This document shows positions 31,101-37,817 of a stretch of DNA of 52,817 nucleotides, piece by piece. The stretch covers positions 1 through 52,817 of the forward strand of contig CAKUDE010000013.1 in NCBI GenBank assembly GCA_934645175.1, given 5' to 3'. Every line of letters starts with the position of its first letter. The first letter of the stretch is position 1. The notes beneath the pieces were generated by a model. The model searched no databases and was not told the origin of the DNA. It worked only from the letters and a program-made list of their open reading frames with translations. Source of the stretch: an uncultured Oscillospiraceae bacterium (lineage in GTDB: Bacteria; Bacillota; Clostridia; Oscillospirales; Oscillospiraceae). Both the position numbers and the translations under genes were made by a program.

Positions 31101-31874
31101 TTATACTTTCAGATTCGGCAGCTTCGGCAAGGTGTTTTCCTCTACGACGGACCGAAGCATTTCCGCGAAGCCCTGCGGGTTGCGGATCTGATACTGCATA
31201 TGGTTGTATTTTTCAAAGACCGGGAAGTTGCTCGTCGGATATGCCTTCATTACCGCCCCGCGGTATTTATAGTGCTCCTCAATGCTGCCGAATGAGAAGT
31301 AGGTGTTCCGCTGAAGCGCCTCCGGCAGCGGAGGGGACGGCCTGTCCTCCAGACTGTCTGCCATCTGACGGCGCAGGTTGGCGTACTTCAGGGCTTTGCC
31401 TGCGGCAATGAAATAAGGGCGCAGACTGTCGTCGTCACACCATAAGAGCTTTTTCAGCGTCCTGCCCTTTGACCAATACAGACTCTTGACGGCAAAGTAT
31501 AAAAACGGCGTCATGATCCGACGGGCTCCCTTGCCGATCTGCGCAAACTGTCCGCCGTCAAAAAAGACGTGCGCAACGGGAAGCTTTGTCTGCGTTATAA
31601 ATGCCAGAGCCAGATCCGCTCCGAGCGAGGAGGCGACGACCAGCGCAAGGCGTTTCACGCCCTGCGCGCGCAGGAACTCCTCCACCTGACGTATCTCATC
31701 TGCTTTGCCGATATATTTTTGCCCCTCGCAATATACGGTGGAGGTCGGCAGAATGCAGAAGTATCTGTCACACAGATGCTCCGCCACCGGCCTGCTGCTT
31801 GCACCCGTTACGCCCATCGCGTGGAAAAACAACACGGCAGGCGTTTGACTGTTACCCAATGTTTCAAACAGCAT
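31101..31874 (-). CDS. Alpha/beta hydrolase
   Basis: 257 residues; ATG at 31874 with GAGGAGG. The nucleophile elbow reads VVASSLGADLALAF (A-x-S-x-G form), and HAMGVTG early on could form the oxyanion hole. A histidine near the C-terminus (EKYNHMQYQIRNPQGF) is the likely catalytic base, and an acidic residue near 200 may complete the triad. The cap region contains several basic residues. Family members are esterases, amidases and lactonases, so the substrate cannot be told. It is 10 nt from the next operon gene. Confidence 0.8.
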   Translation of the reverse strand: MLFETLGNSQTPAVLFFHAMGVTGASSRPVAEHLCDRYFCILPTSTVYCEGQKYIGKADEIRQVEEFLRAQGVKRLALVVASSLGADLALAFITQTKLPVAHVFFDGGQFAQIGKGARRIMTPFLYFAVKSLYWSKGRTLKKLLWCDDDSLRPYFIAAGKALKYANLRRQMADSLEDRPSPPLPEALQRNTYFSFGSIEEHYKYRGAVMKAYPTSNFPVFEKYNHMQYQIRNPQGFAEMLRSVVEENTLPKLPNLKV

Positions 31875-31884
31875 TGCAACCTCC

Positions 31885-32385
31885 TCAGCGGATAAAGAGC
31901 GTCATGATTCCGGACAGTGCGGCGGAAAGGAAAAGCATTCCCACGGTGCCGAACGTCCATTTTCTGCATTTGCCTTTCCCGGTGATATACGGCTTCAGAT
32001 CCTCCGTCCCGGGAATCGTCCAGGCGCCTGTGTGTCCGACCCAGAAGCCGTCGATCAAAAAGCGATCAATCAGGTTCATAACGGACAGAATTACAAAAAG
32101 CTGCCAGAAGCCGGAGAGAAAACCGCGTGCGCCGTTGACCGCATAGACGCAGATCAACACATAAGCGATATAGCCGGGAATGCAGAGCGCCTTGAAGCGC
32201 AGGGCGTTCCGCCTGATTTTTTCGTGGGTCGTCAGACCGTTTTTTACACACCTGTCCTGCACCTCCGGGCTGTAAAGATGTACCATCCCGACTGCAGCCT
32301 TCCGGATACCGACGGCGCAGACCAGAATGAGCAGAATTCCCAGCCCAAGACCCTCCAGGACGGTTTTCAGAATCACTTCTTTCAT
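31885..32385 (-). CDS. Small polytopic membrane protein, paralogue of the gene at 27937
   Basis: 166 residues; ATG at 32385 overlapping the preceding stop as ATGA. Four hydrophobic segments: about 10-30, 70-86, 90-115 and 145-165. LYSPEVQDRCVKNGL and FLIDGFWVGHTGAW are the parts conserved with the other member. Two copies in one operon suggest a heteromeric membrane unit, perhaps a transporter or anchoring complex. No charged pore signature. Function unknown. Confidence 0.7.
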   Translation of the reverse strand: MKEVILKTVLEGLGLGILLILVCAVGIRKAAVGMVHLYSPEVQDRCVKNGLTTHEKIRRNALRFKALCIPGYIAYVLICVYAVNGARGFLSGFWQLFVILSVMNLIDRFLIDGFWVGHTGAWTIPGTEDLKPYITGKGKCRKWTFGTVGMLFLSAALSGIMTLFIR

Positions 32386-33308
32386 TTCAGGTACTCACCG
32401 CCTTCCTGCTCCAGCGTTTTCCATACCGGGTATTGTGCGCCGCCGTCGTCAAAGAACCGCTTCAGATCCCGATTCAACGCGCTCATTTCGTCGGTCGCAT
32501 TCATGGCGTGGTCGGCGGCGCAGATCTTTCCGAGGCTCGTTGCACACATAAGCCGGAAAAAGCGTAGGCAGGTTTTGCGATACGCTGCACCTTCAAAATC
32601 CGTGTCCGACTTCGGCAGAATCTCGTGCCCGGCGTCCCGGATGGCGCGATAGCCCTCAATGTTGGCGTCGAGAAGCCGGTTCAGGTATGCCGTGTCGCCT
32701 CTGAGCTTTTTCAGATCGCCGTCCGTCTTATAGCATGCAAAGGCGATTGGCAGCACGAACGCTGCGTGGCAGAGCAGATAGTCTTCCATATTCGGCTCAT
32801 AGGTAATCTTGTATTTTGTGCCGTCGAAGCTCCGGCCGATCAACGCTTCATTGGACGGTGCGCCGCGAAGCTGACCGATCGTGATTTTTTTCAGATCGAC
32901 GGACGCTACCCGGTCGCGCTCCCGATGACCGGCCGAGGAGGCGAAGGCAAACATCACGTTTTTTTCCGGCAGCGCGTCGGCCAACGCCCTTGCACGAACA
33001 TTGTTGCCGACAAAAACGATGTTCTTTGTCCGGTTTACGCGCAGCGCATCCAGAATTGAGTCGAGCTGTGTGTAACGCAGGACGACAAAAATCACGTCGT
33101 ATGTATCGTCCGGTTCCAGCTCGGTTACGACCGGAATGCGGCTTGTCGATATGCGGGGAGAAAACTTGTCTTTGATTCGCAGACCGTTTTTTCGGATTTC
33201 CTCCGCCCAGCTTCCGCGCGCTAATAAAACGACATCCTTTCCGGCGCGGAACAGATTTCTTGCCAGATTGCAGCCGAGCACACCTGCGCCGGATACTAAA
33301 TACCTCAT
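32382..33308 (-). CDS. Ketopantoate-reductase-like dehydrogenase (ApbA/PanE family)
   Basis: 308 residues from ATG at 33308 (GGGAGG upstream); an earlier frame start lies within the preceding gene. N-terminal Rossmann: RYLVSGAGVLGCNLARNL with GxGxxG, and VVLLARGSWAEEI. Then DVIFVVLRYTQLD and NIVFVGNN as in PanE. The C-terminal helical domain contains DFEGAAYRKTC and ALNRDLKRFFDDGG. PanE reduces 2-ketopantoate to pantoate with NADPH; homologues outside pantothenate operons reduce other 2-oxoacids. No panB or panC is nearby, so another 2-oxo acid or aldehyde in this pathway is more likely. This is inference. Confidence 0.85.
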   Translation of the reverse strand: MRYLVSGAGVLGCNLARNLFRAGKDVVLLARGSWAEEIRKNGLRIKDKFSPRISTSRIPVVTELEPDDTYDVIFVVLRYTQLDSILDALRVNRTKNIVFVGNNVRARALADALPEKNVMFAFASSAGHRERDRVASVDLKKITIGQLRGAPSNEALIGRSFDGTKYKITYEPNMEDYLLCHAAFVLPIAFACYKTDGDLKKLRGDTAYLNRLLDANIEGYRAIRDAGHEILPKSDTDFEGAAYRKTCLRFFRLMCATSLGKICAADHAMNATDEMSALNRDLKRFFDDGGAQYPVWKTLEQEGGEYLK

Positions 33309-33334
33309 GGTGAAGCCTCCCGTTTTCAAAACCG

Positions 33335-34036
33335 TTATTTGTTCTTTCGATATCCTGCCGCATCGCGATATTCGGGGTGTTCTTTTGCATAGGCATCCCG
33401 ATTTCCGCAGATGGCATAGTCGCACTTGCAGCCGTCAGCACAAGTGGAGGTGCGGACAAGCTTCGCATGAAGCAGCTCCATTGCCGCATAATCCACATTG
33501 CACAGCGCCGGCATGATTTCCGTAAGCCCGTGCTTCTTTGCAAATTCCGCCGCCGGACATGCCGTGAATTCGTAATAAATTGGCTTGCCTTTTTCGTAGG
33601 GAGCGACGGTCATTTCGTAATCGTGCCACTGATCGCAGCCTGCCTTCGCCCGTGTAAAGGCCTTGTGCATCAGCTTGCGCCAGAACGGCTTGTTGCAGTT
33701 TACGAATTTCAGCTTGCGGAATGACGGTAAGATCAGATTTTCCTCGATCTCCTCGATTTCCCGGAAAGAAACAACGGGCTTACATACGGCGTAGTAGCTC
33801 ATAATTGCAATGCAGTCGTAGGTACCGCCCGCGCCGTTGTGAAAATTCTTTTTGCCGCCGAGATCGGTACGCCAGTCGGAAAGAAAGGCGACATACTGCC
33901 GCTGTACCCGCTCCCATATGGCGGCTTGTTCCTCTTCGGGGTAGTGCAGGGCAATCTTTTTTTGGATTTCCCGCTTGCAGGGCTTGGAGTAAAGCACATG
34001 GCAGCTACGGTCAAATTGCAACAGCTCATCCCTCAT
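33335..34036 (-). CDS. ATC-hydrolase-like protein (paralogue 3 of 3)
   Basis: 233 residues from an ATG at 34036, which overlaps the preceding stop as ATGA and has an AAAGGAG site; a longer frame start has none. The C-terminal family motif CPAAEFAKKHGL, LCNVDYAAMEL and a cysteine-rich CADGCKCDYA is the most complete of the three and closest to a metal-binding arrangement. The N-terminal part (residues 1-90) is helical with YAVCKPVVSF. The protein is soluble. Together with the two other members it makes three copies in one operon, which is unusual. Confidence 0.78.
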   Translation of the reverse strand: MRDELLQFDRSCHVLYSKPCKREIQKKIALHYPEEEQAAIWERVQRQYVAFLSDWRTDLGGKKNFHNGAGGTYDCIAIMSYYAVCKPVVSFREIEEIEENLILPSFRKLKFVNCNKPFWRKLMHKAFTRAKAGCDQWHDYEMTVAPYEKGKPIYYEFTACPAAEFAKKHGLTEIMPALCNVDYAAMELLHAKLVRTSTCADGCKCDYAICGNRDAYAKEHPEYRDAAGYRKNK

Positions 34037-34821
34037 ATTGGAGCGTTCTCCTTTGTACCGATGATTTGTTTGACAAGCTGTGCCCATTGCTCCGGGTGAC
34101 AGGCGAGCAGCTCCTCATGCTGCATATTCTGCTCATGCAGCACCGGATGGGCAAAGTGTTGTTCATAACGGGCGCGGTACTTTTCCCCCATTTTGAGGGC
34201 ATAGAAAATATGAATTTCTGTGCCGGGCACGTCGATCTGTTCGGGTAGAGGCGTGACAAGGTCGGAGTAGAACTGGTTTTTGCAGCTTTGCTTCGTTATA
34301 TAGGGGCGCGCACCGCCAAGCATGGACATGAATGCGTTCACATACTCTCCCATTTGCGCCGTGCGTTTTTCCATCCGCTTTTGCAGGAAATGGCTTTTGA
34401 AGCTGCCGTCGTGTATCAGCGGATAGATCAACGGAACCGGAAGGTCGGTCTGTACCTTTGCCGTAAGCTTTGACGCCTGATCCAAATCGGAGCTGCCGAG
34501 AATACCGTAATCCATATGGATCTTCTTTCCGGCAGCCAGCAGTCCGACAAACGAACCGCCGAGGGAGCAACCGTATGCGGCACGGATATGTCCGCCGCAA
34601 TGCTTTTGTATGTAGTTCTCGATTTTTTCGGTTTCTTCAATCATCGTCGGAAATTCTGCCTGTTCCGTTTCGTCAAAACCGTCATAACTGACGCAGAGCA
34701 CACGGAAGTCCGTTTCCAGCAGCGGGATTACCCGCCCGAAGTTACTCATCCAGTGACAGCAGGTGCCGGGCAGGAGCAGAATCACCGGCGCGTCTTCGTT
34801 TCCGAAAGCATAGATTTTCAT
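34033..34821 (-). CDS. Alpha/beta hydrolase
   Basis: 262 residues; ATG at 34821 overlapping the previous stop as ATGA. Oxyanion strand VILLLPGTCCHWMSNFGRV, nucleophile elbow YGCSLGGSFVGLLAAG (C-S-L-G-G: G-x-S-x-G satisfied), acid in the region following ILGSSDLD, and a C-terminal HPEQWAQLV histidine. Related in fold to the other hydrolase of the operon (31101) but diverged. Substrate unknown. Coupled at both ends to its neighbours. Confidence 0.82.
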   Translation of the reverse strand: MKIYAFGNEDAPVILLLPGTCCHWMSNFGRVIPLLETDFRVLCVSYDGFDETEQAEFPTMIEETEKIENYIQKHCGGHIRAAYGCSLGGSFVGLLAAGKKIHMDYGILGSSDLDQASKLTAKVQTDLPVPLIYPLIHDGSFKSHFLQKRMEKRTAQMGEYVNAFMSMLGGARPYITKQSCKNQFYSDLVTPLPEQIDVPGTEIHIFYALKMGEKYRARYEQHFAHPVLHEQNMQHEELLACHPEQWAQLVKQIIGTKENAPI

Positions 34822-35669
34822 TGTTCCACACCCCTCAGAAAACCGTTTTTGCCGTTTTCTTCCGTGTCATCCGATCCTTCACAGGCTCTTTCAAGGACAA
34901 TAATCTTGTTGGAAATATTTCGAACGAACGGAAGCTTTCCGAGCAGTTTATAGATCGGCACAAATTCCGCCATGCCTTCTGTCAGGCTGTGTTCTTCAAC
35001 GAGCCGGAAGTCAGGCAGAAGCGCAGCCAGCATGCTGCCGTTCCTTATGCCCCATGTAAATTTCGCGCGGCTTCCTTCAATGGACTTTTCTTTGAATCTT
35101 TTGGCAACAAGAGGATTCATCGTTTCCACGAAAACCGTCGTTTTATCCCATCGGCTTGAAATGATCGAGAAAATCTGCCTGACCTCCGCTTCGGACAGGT
35201 ACATGGTAAGCCCTTCAATAATCACCAACGCCGACGTGGTGTGCTCGGAAATTCTGTCGCCCCAGTTTTCCATTGCGGACATGGCGATTTGCGAAATCGT
35301 ACCGTTCTCGGGGAGCAGCTTTCTCCGAATGTCGATTGTTTCCGGCAGATCGAGATTATACCAATGCGTATAGCCGTGCATACGGTAGCAGCGCGTATCC
35401 AACCCGCAGGCAATGTTGACGACAACGGCACCGGGATTCTTTTCAAGCCGTGCGTCCGTGAGGCGATCCAGCACGATCGTGCGGGCAATCACGCCGTTGT
35501 GCATGGCGGCATCCTTGTCTGCAAGCGAAAAATCATAGTCAAGACGGCCGATGATTTCCTCGGCTTTTTTATCGTGGATCGCGCCGCGCCCTCTGCTTTC
35601 CTTGGCGCGTGCGTAAATCGTTTGCAACATCGTTTCCGGCACACCGGAGAGCTTTATTTTTTCAGACAT
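34818..35669 (-). CDS. Leucine-carboxyl-methyltransferase-type SAM methyltransferase
   Basis: 283 residues from an ATG at 35669 (GAGAGGTGA upstream); longer frame starts overlap the upstream gene. Motif I VVNIACGLDTRCYRM and NLDLPETIDIRRKLLPE with LVIIEGLTMYLSEAEV are the signature of the LCMT/PPM1-type family, whose bacterial members O-methylate small-molecule carboxylates or phosphonates. Two methyltransferases of different clans occur in this operon. C-terminal ISNKIIVLERACEG completes the fold. The ATGA overlap with the downstream hydrolase is notable. Confidence 0.88.
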   Translation of the reverse strand: MSEKIKLSGVPETMLQTIYARAKESRGRGAIHDKKAEEIIGRLDYDFSLADKDAAMHNGVIARTIVLDRLTDARLEKNPGAVVVNIACGLDTRCYRMHGYTHWYNLDLPETIDIRRKLLPENGTISQIAMSAMENWGDRISEHTTSALVIIEGLTMYLSEAEVRQIFSIISSRWDKTTVFVETMNPLVAKRFKEKSIEGSRAKFTWGIRNGSMLAALLPDFRLVEEHSLTEGMAEFVPIYKLLGKLPFVRNISNKIIVLERACEGSDDTEENGKNGFLRGVEQ

Positions 35670-35676
35670 AATCGGT

Positions 35677-36387
35677 TCACCTCTCATGTTTCGCCCGTCT
35701 GCCTGCCCAGACGGCATTTGCAAGCATCCAGAGGCAAAGCGCCGCATTGCCGGAGCCTTGACTCAGGACAAAATCCCACGTCGAAATTTCTGCGCCCAGC
35801 GCCTGACGAATGTCCGGTATCAGTACAAATATGAGCTGGAAAACGATCATATGGAACGCAAACATCCATCTGGGCAGAATGGCCTTTTTTGTCAGCACCG
35901 CAAAGGCGCTTGCGAGAATCAGCAGGATCATGCCCGCATAGGCAATGAGCATGGCGGGCATCAGCCTGTCATACTGTGCCTGTATCAGGGCTGTTGCTTC
36001 TTCCCGGCCGAGCAGCGGTGAGAGCGTGTTTGTCCAGTCGGCAAGACTGCCGATAAAGAAGTGCAGCGCTCCGGCGGAGGCAACGTAGATCACGCCGCCG
36101 GTAAGCACGGCTGCGCGGGTCTTTCGGTACTGCGGCTTTACTTGAATATAAGACGCGCGCACGGTGAAAAAACCGAGCGTCATGCCGGTCAGTCCCGTAG
36201 CCAGCAGCAACGGCAGCCGCCACGATTCCCACGAACCGTTCAGATATGCTTCCCGTACAAACAACCCGCTGTCGCCGAGGCTTGCCGGGATCACGCTCAG
36301 ACAAAGATCGCCGACCAGCATGAGCAGTGCCCCGAGCGCGCCAAACAGGCAGTACCTTTGATAGGCTTTCGGGTTTACGGTCTCCAT
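35677..36387 (-). CDS. Polytopic membrane protein, paralogue of the gene at 11377
   Basis: 236 residues; ATG at 36387 after AAGGAGGAG. Six or so hydrophobic segments, beginning FGALGALLMLVGDLCLSVIP and ending ALCLWMLANAVWA. It aligns with the 245-residue product at 11377 over its length (shared DSGLF, SWRLPLLL, PRWMFAFHMIVFQLIFVLIPDI, QGSGNAA). Function unknown. It is the first gene after tetR in the operon and carries the palindrome-hairpin leader just upstream, suggesting that it is a main regulatory point. Might be a receptor or transporter for the pathway substrate (inference). Confidence 0.78.
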   Translation of the reverse strand: METVNPKAYQRYCLFGALGALLMLVGDLCLSVIPASLGDSGLFVREAYLNGSWESWRLPLLLATGLTGMTLGFFTVRASYIQVKPQYRKTRAAVLTGGVIYVASAGALHFFIGSLADWTNTLSPLLGREEATALIQAQYDRLMPAMLIAYAGMILLILASAFAVLTKKAILPRWMFAFHMIVFQLIFVLIPDIRQALGAEISTWDFVLSQGSGNAALCLWMLANAVWAGRRAKHER

Positions 36388-36411
36388 GCTTTAACTCCTC
36401 CTTATTACATT

Positions 36412-36463
36412 GGTTAGCAGCTGCTAACCGGGCGGCCCTCGAAAAGCTGCCCTGCGGCAGCTT
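36412..36463 (-). promoter_or_regulatory. Leader module: 18-bp perfect palindrome plus GC hairpin
   Basis: GGTTAGCAGCTGCTAACC (36412-36429) is a perfect palindrome 25 nt upstream of the membrane gene start. The hairpin AAGCTGCC/GGCAGCTT lies on the other side (36463-36444). The palindrome starts 35 nt after the hairpin start on the minus strand, exactly as at 11238-11288. Probably an operator for the local TetR protein or another dimeric regulator, with the hairpin acting as attenuator or tetR terminator. Confidence 0.6.
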
Positions 36464-36476
36464 TTCACTTTTTAAG

Positions 36477-37055
36477 TTACAAAAACAGCTCGGAACACGC
36501 ACCACGCACCAGCGTCTCCAGCACAAGCGGGTACAATCTGCCGATCTGCTCTTTATGGGAAACCGTTAAAATTAACCCGCGCACCGTGGCGGTCGCCAGC
36601 TCCGCGCCGCCCTTGGGAATCAGCTCGTTCGTTTCGAGCAATTCGCGAATGTGCGTCTCATCATCGTGATAATGCTCCGCCTTAAGCGCCTCCGGCAGCT
36701 TGCGCAAAAGGCTCTCGGCATCGTTTTCGACGAAGGTCATTACGCCGGTGTCCGACATACGCCTGCAAACGGCGAGAATGGCAGTCGTGACGCGCTCTGC
36801 CGGAGGGAGGTGTTCATTTTCGTGAAGCGCCTGACTTGCGACCTCATATAGCTCGGTGTGAATCCCTTCAAGAACGGCAAAAAACAGCAGCTCCTTTGAC
36901 TCGTAGAATTTGTAGAACGAGCCCTTTGCGATGCCGACGGCCTGCGTCAGCTGTTCGACGGAGGTCTTTCGCATCCCAAGCGTGACCGCGCAGCGCCGGG
37001 CTTCGGCGAGCAGAGCCTCACGAATCTGCGCGGCCTCATAATCGGTAAAAGCCAA
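36477..37055 (-). CDS. TetR-family transcriptional regulator
   Basis: 192 residues from a TTG start at 37055, selected because GGGGG lies 7 nt upstream; the longer frame would begin upstream of its own promoter. N-terminal helix-turn-helix: MRKTSVEQLTQAVGIAKGSFYKFYESKELLFFAVL, standard for TetR. The rest is the ligand-binding/dimerisation domain. The gene heads the minus-strand operon. Its own promoter overlaps a GACC-N5-GGTC palindrome, so autorepression is likely. TetR proteins dissociate from DNA on binding a small ligand, here presumably the operon's substrate. It is followed by the hairpin-palindrome module. Confidence 0.92.
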   Translation of the reverse strand: MAFTDYEAAQIREALLAEARRCAVTLGMRKTSVEQLTQAVGIAKGSFYKFYESKELLFFAVLEGIHTELYEVASQALHENEHLPPAERVTTAILAVCRRMSDTGVMTFVENDAESLLRKLPEALKAEHYHDDETHIRELLETNELIPKGGAELATATVRGLILTVSHKEQIGRLYPLVLETLVRGACSELFL

Positions 37056-37076
37056 AGAAGCACCCCCAAACGATAT

Positions 37077-37089
37077 GACCAAAACGGTC
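37077..37089. promoter_or_regulatory. TetR operator, GACC-AAAAC-GGTC
   Basis: GACCAAAACGGTC with a second half site (GCGGTCAT, 37093-37100) lies between the tetR -10 box and start. The type GACC-N5-GGTC is frequent for TetR-family autoregulation. Placement over the predicted transcription start fits repression. Confidence 0.55.
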
Positions 37090-37098
37090 CGTGCGGTC

Positions 37099-37127
37099 AT
37101 TATAACACGGAGGCTTCGGTTTTTCAA
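37099..37127 (-). promoter_or_regulatory. Sigma-A promoter of tetR and the whole minus-strand operon
   Basis: Minus strand: TTGAAA (37127-37122), 17 nt, TATAAT (37104-37099). No other promoter of this quality was found between 28 and 37 kb on the minus strand. Confidence 0.75.
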
Positions 37128-37364
37128 TAGAAAATCAGTGGGAACACGTTTTTTTCAAAAAAGACGGCTCGGGAAACAAAAGTCGATTTCTGGGCGGACA
37201 AGCGGGAGGCGTAGCGCCATGCTGTCCTGCGGTTATGGAATTGGCGCCGTTCTGCTGTATGCATCAAATGATCTGCCCGCTTACAGAGAATACGGTTATG
37301 ACGGCGGCCGTCGGAATCGGGCGGCGTCGAGCTGCCGACCGCCGAGAAAAATCGAGGAAAACGG
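37128..37364. other. Intergenic region between divergent tetR and the HPr-like gene
   Basis: No supported gene. A 49-codon frame on the plus strand from 37219 has a GGGAGG site but runs into the promoter of the next gene and has no recognisable features. Confidence 0.5.
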
Positions 37365-37393
37365 TTGACAAATCGCTCCGATTTGCGTATAGT
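37365..37393 (+). promoter_or_regulatory. Sigma-A promoter of the HPr-like gene
   Basis: TTGACA (37365-37370), 17 nt, TATAGT (37388-37393): strong match. The leader is about 40 nt. Confidence 0.8.
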
Positions 37394-37437
37394 TATAGCG
37401 AGATACCCGCAGCTTTGCGGAAGAAGGAGTGACTCTT

Positions 37438-37698
37438 GTGTATACAGAGAAGGTAGTAGTCAAGTGCGAGTCCGGTCTTCTGAACCGGCAGGTGACCTTT
37501 TTCATTCAGCGTGCCAACGAGTTTCGCAGCAGCATCTGGGTGGAGTCCGGCGACCGTAAGATCAACGCCAAGAGTATGCTCGGTGTGATCTCAATGGGGA
37601 TTACTTCCGGCACGGAAATTACGCTGATTGCGGAAGGCCCGGATGCGGAAGCGGCGGTCAAGGCGCTTGCGGCCATGCTTGAGAAGGACGTTTTCTGA
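37438..37698 (+). CDS. HPr-like protein lacking the phosphocarrier histidine (Crh-like)
   Basis: 86 residues from a GTG at 37438 (AAGGAG 8 nt upstream). The fold is HPr: sheets and helices align over the whole length, with KINAKSMLGVISMG corresponding to the regulatory Ser46 region KSIMGVMSLG, so the serine phosphorylated by HPr kinase is kept. The active-site GIHARPA is replaced by GLLNRQV, leaving no His15. It therefore cannot take phosphate from Enzyme I and resembles Crh of B. subtilis (where His is Gln). Likely role is carbon-catabolite signalling with CcpA. No ccpA or hprK is nearby. The gene is alone between its promoter and terminator. Confidence 0.85.
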   Translation: MYTEKVVVKCESGLLNRQVTFFIQRANEFRSSIWVESGDRKINAKSMLGVISMGITSGTEITLIAEGPDAEAAVKALAAMLEKDVF

Positions 37699-37718
37699 GA
37701 ATCATTTCGTTTGCGGCT

Positions 37719-37752
37719 GTCCCAAACGCCCGGCGTTTGGGACGGCTTTTCT
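37719..37752 (+). terminator. Rho-independent terminator of the HPr-like gene
   Basis: GTCCCAAACGCC / GGCGTTTGGGAC, a 12-bp stem with very short loop, then GGCTTTTCT. Confidence 0.8.
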
Positions 37753-37817
37753 AAAAATGCCCTTGTGAAGCGTTGACGCTGCGGGCACCCCGCGGGAAGC
37801 GCGAAGGAGGCGAAGCT

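Noticed and set aside
32382..33308. PanE-like gene as part of pantothenate synthesis
   Set aside because: No panB, panC or panD nearby, and the gene is embedded in a TetR-controlled operon of unrelated enzymes, so the standard role is unlikely here; coaD at 40182 is too distant and on the other strand.
37219..37368. 49-codon plus-strand frame with GGGAGG site before the HPr-like gene
   Set aside because: No hydrophobic or conserved pattern, and its stop overlaps the -35 box of the next promoter; probably chance.
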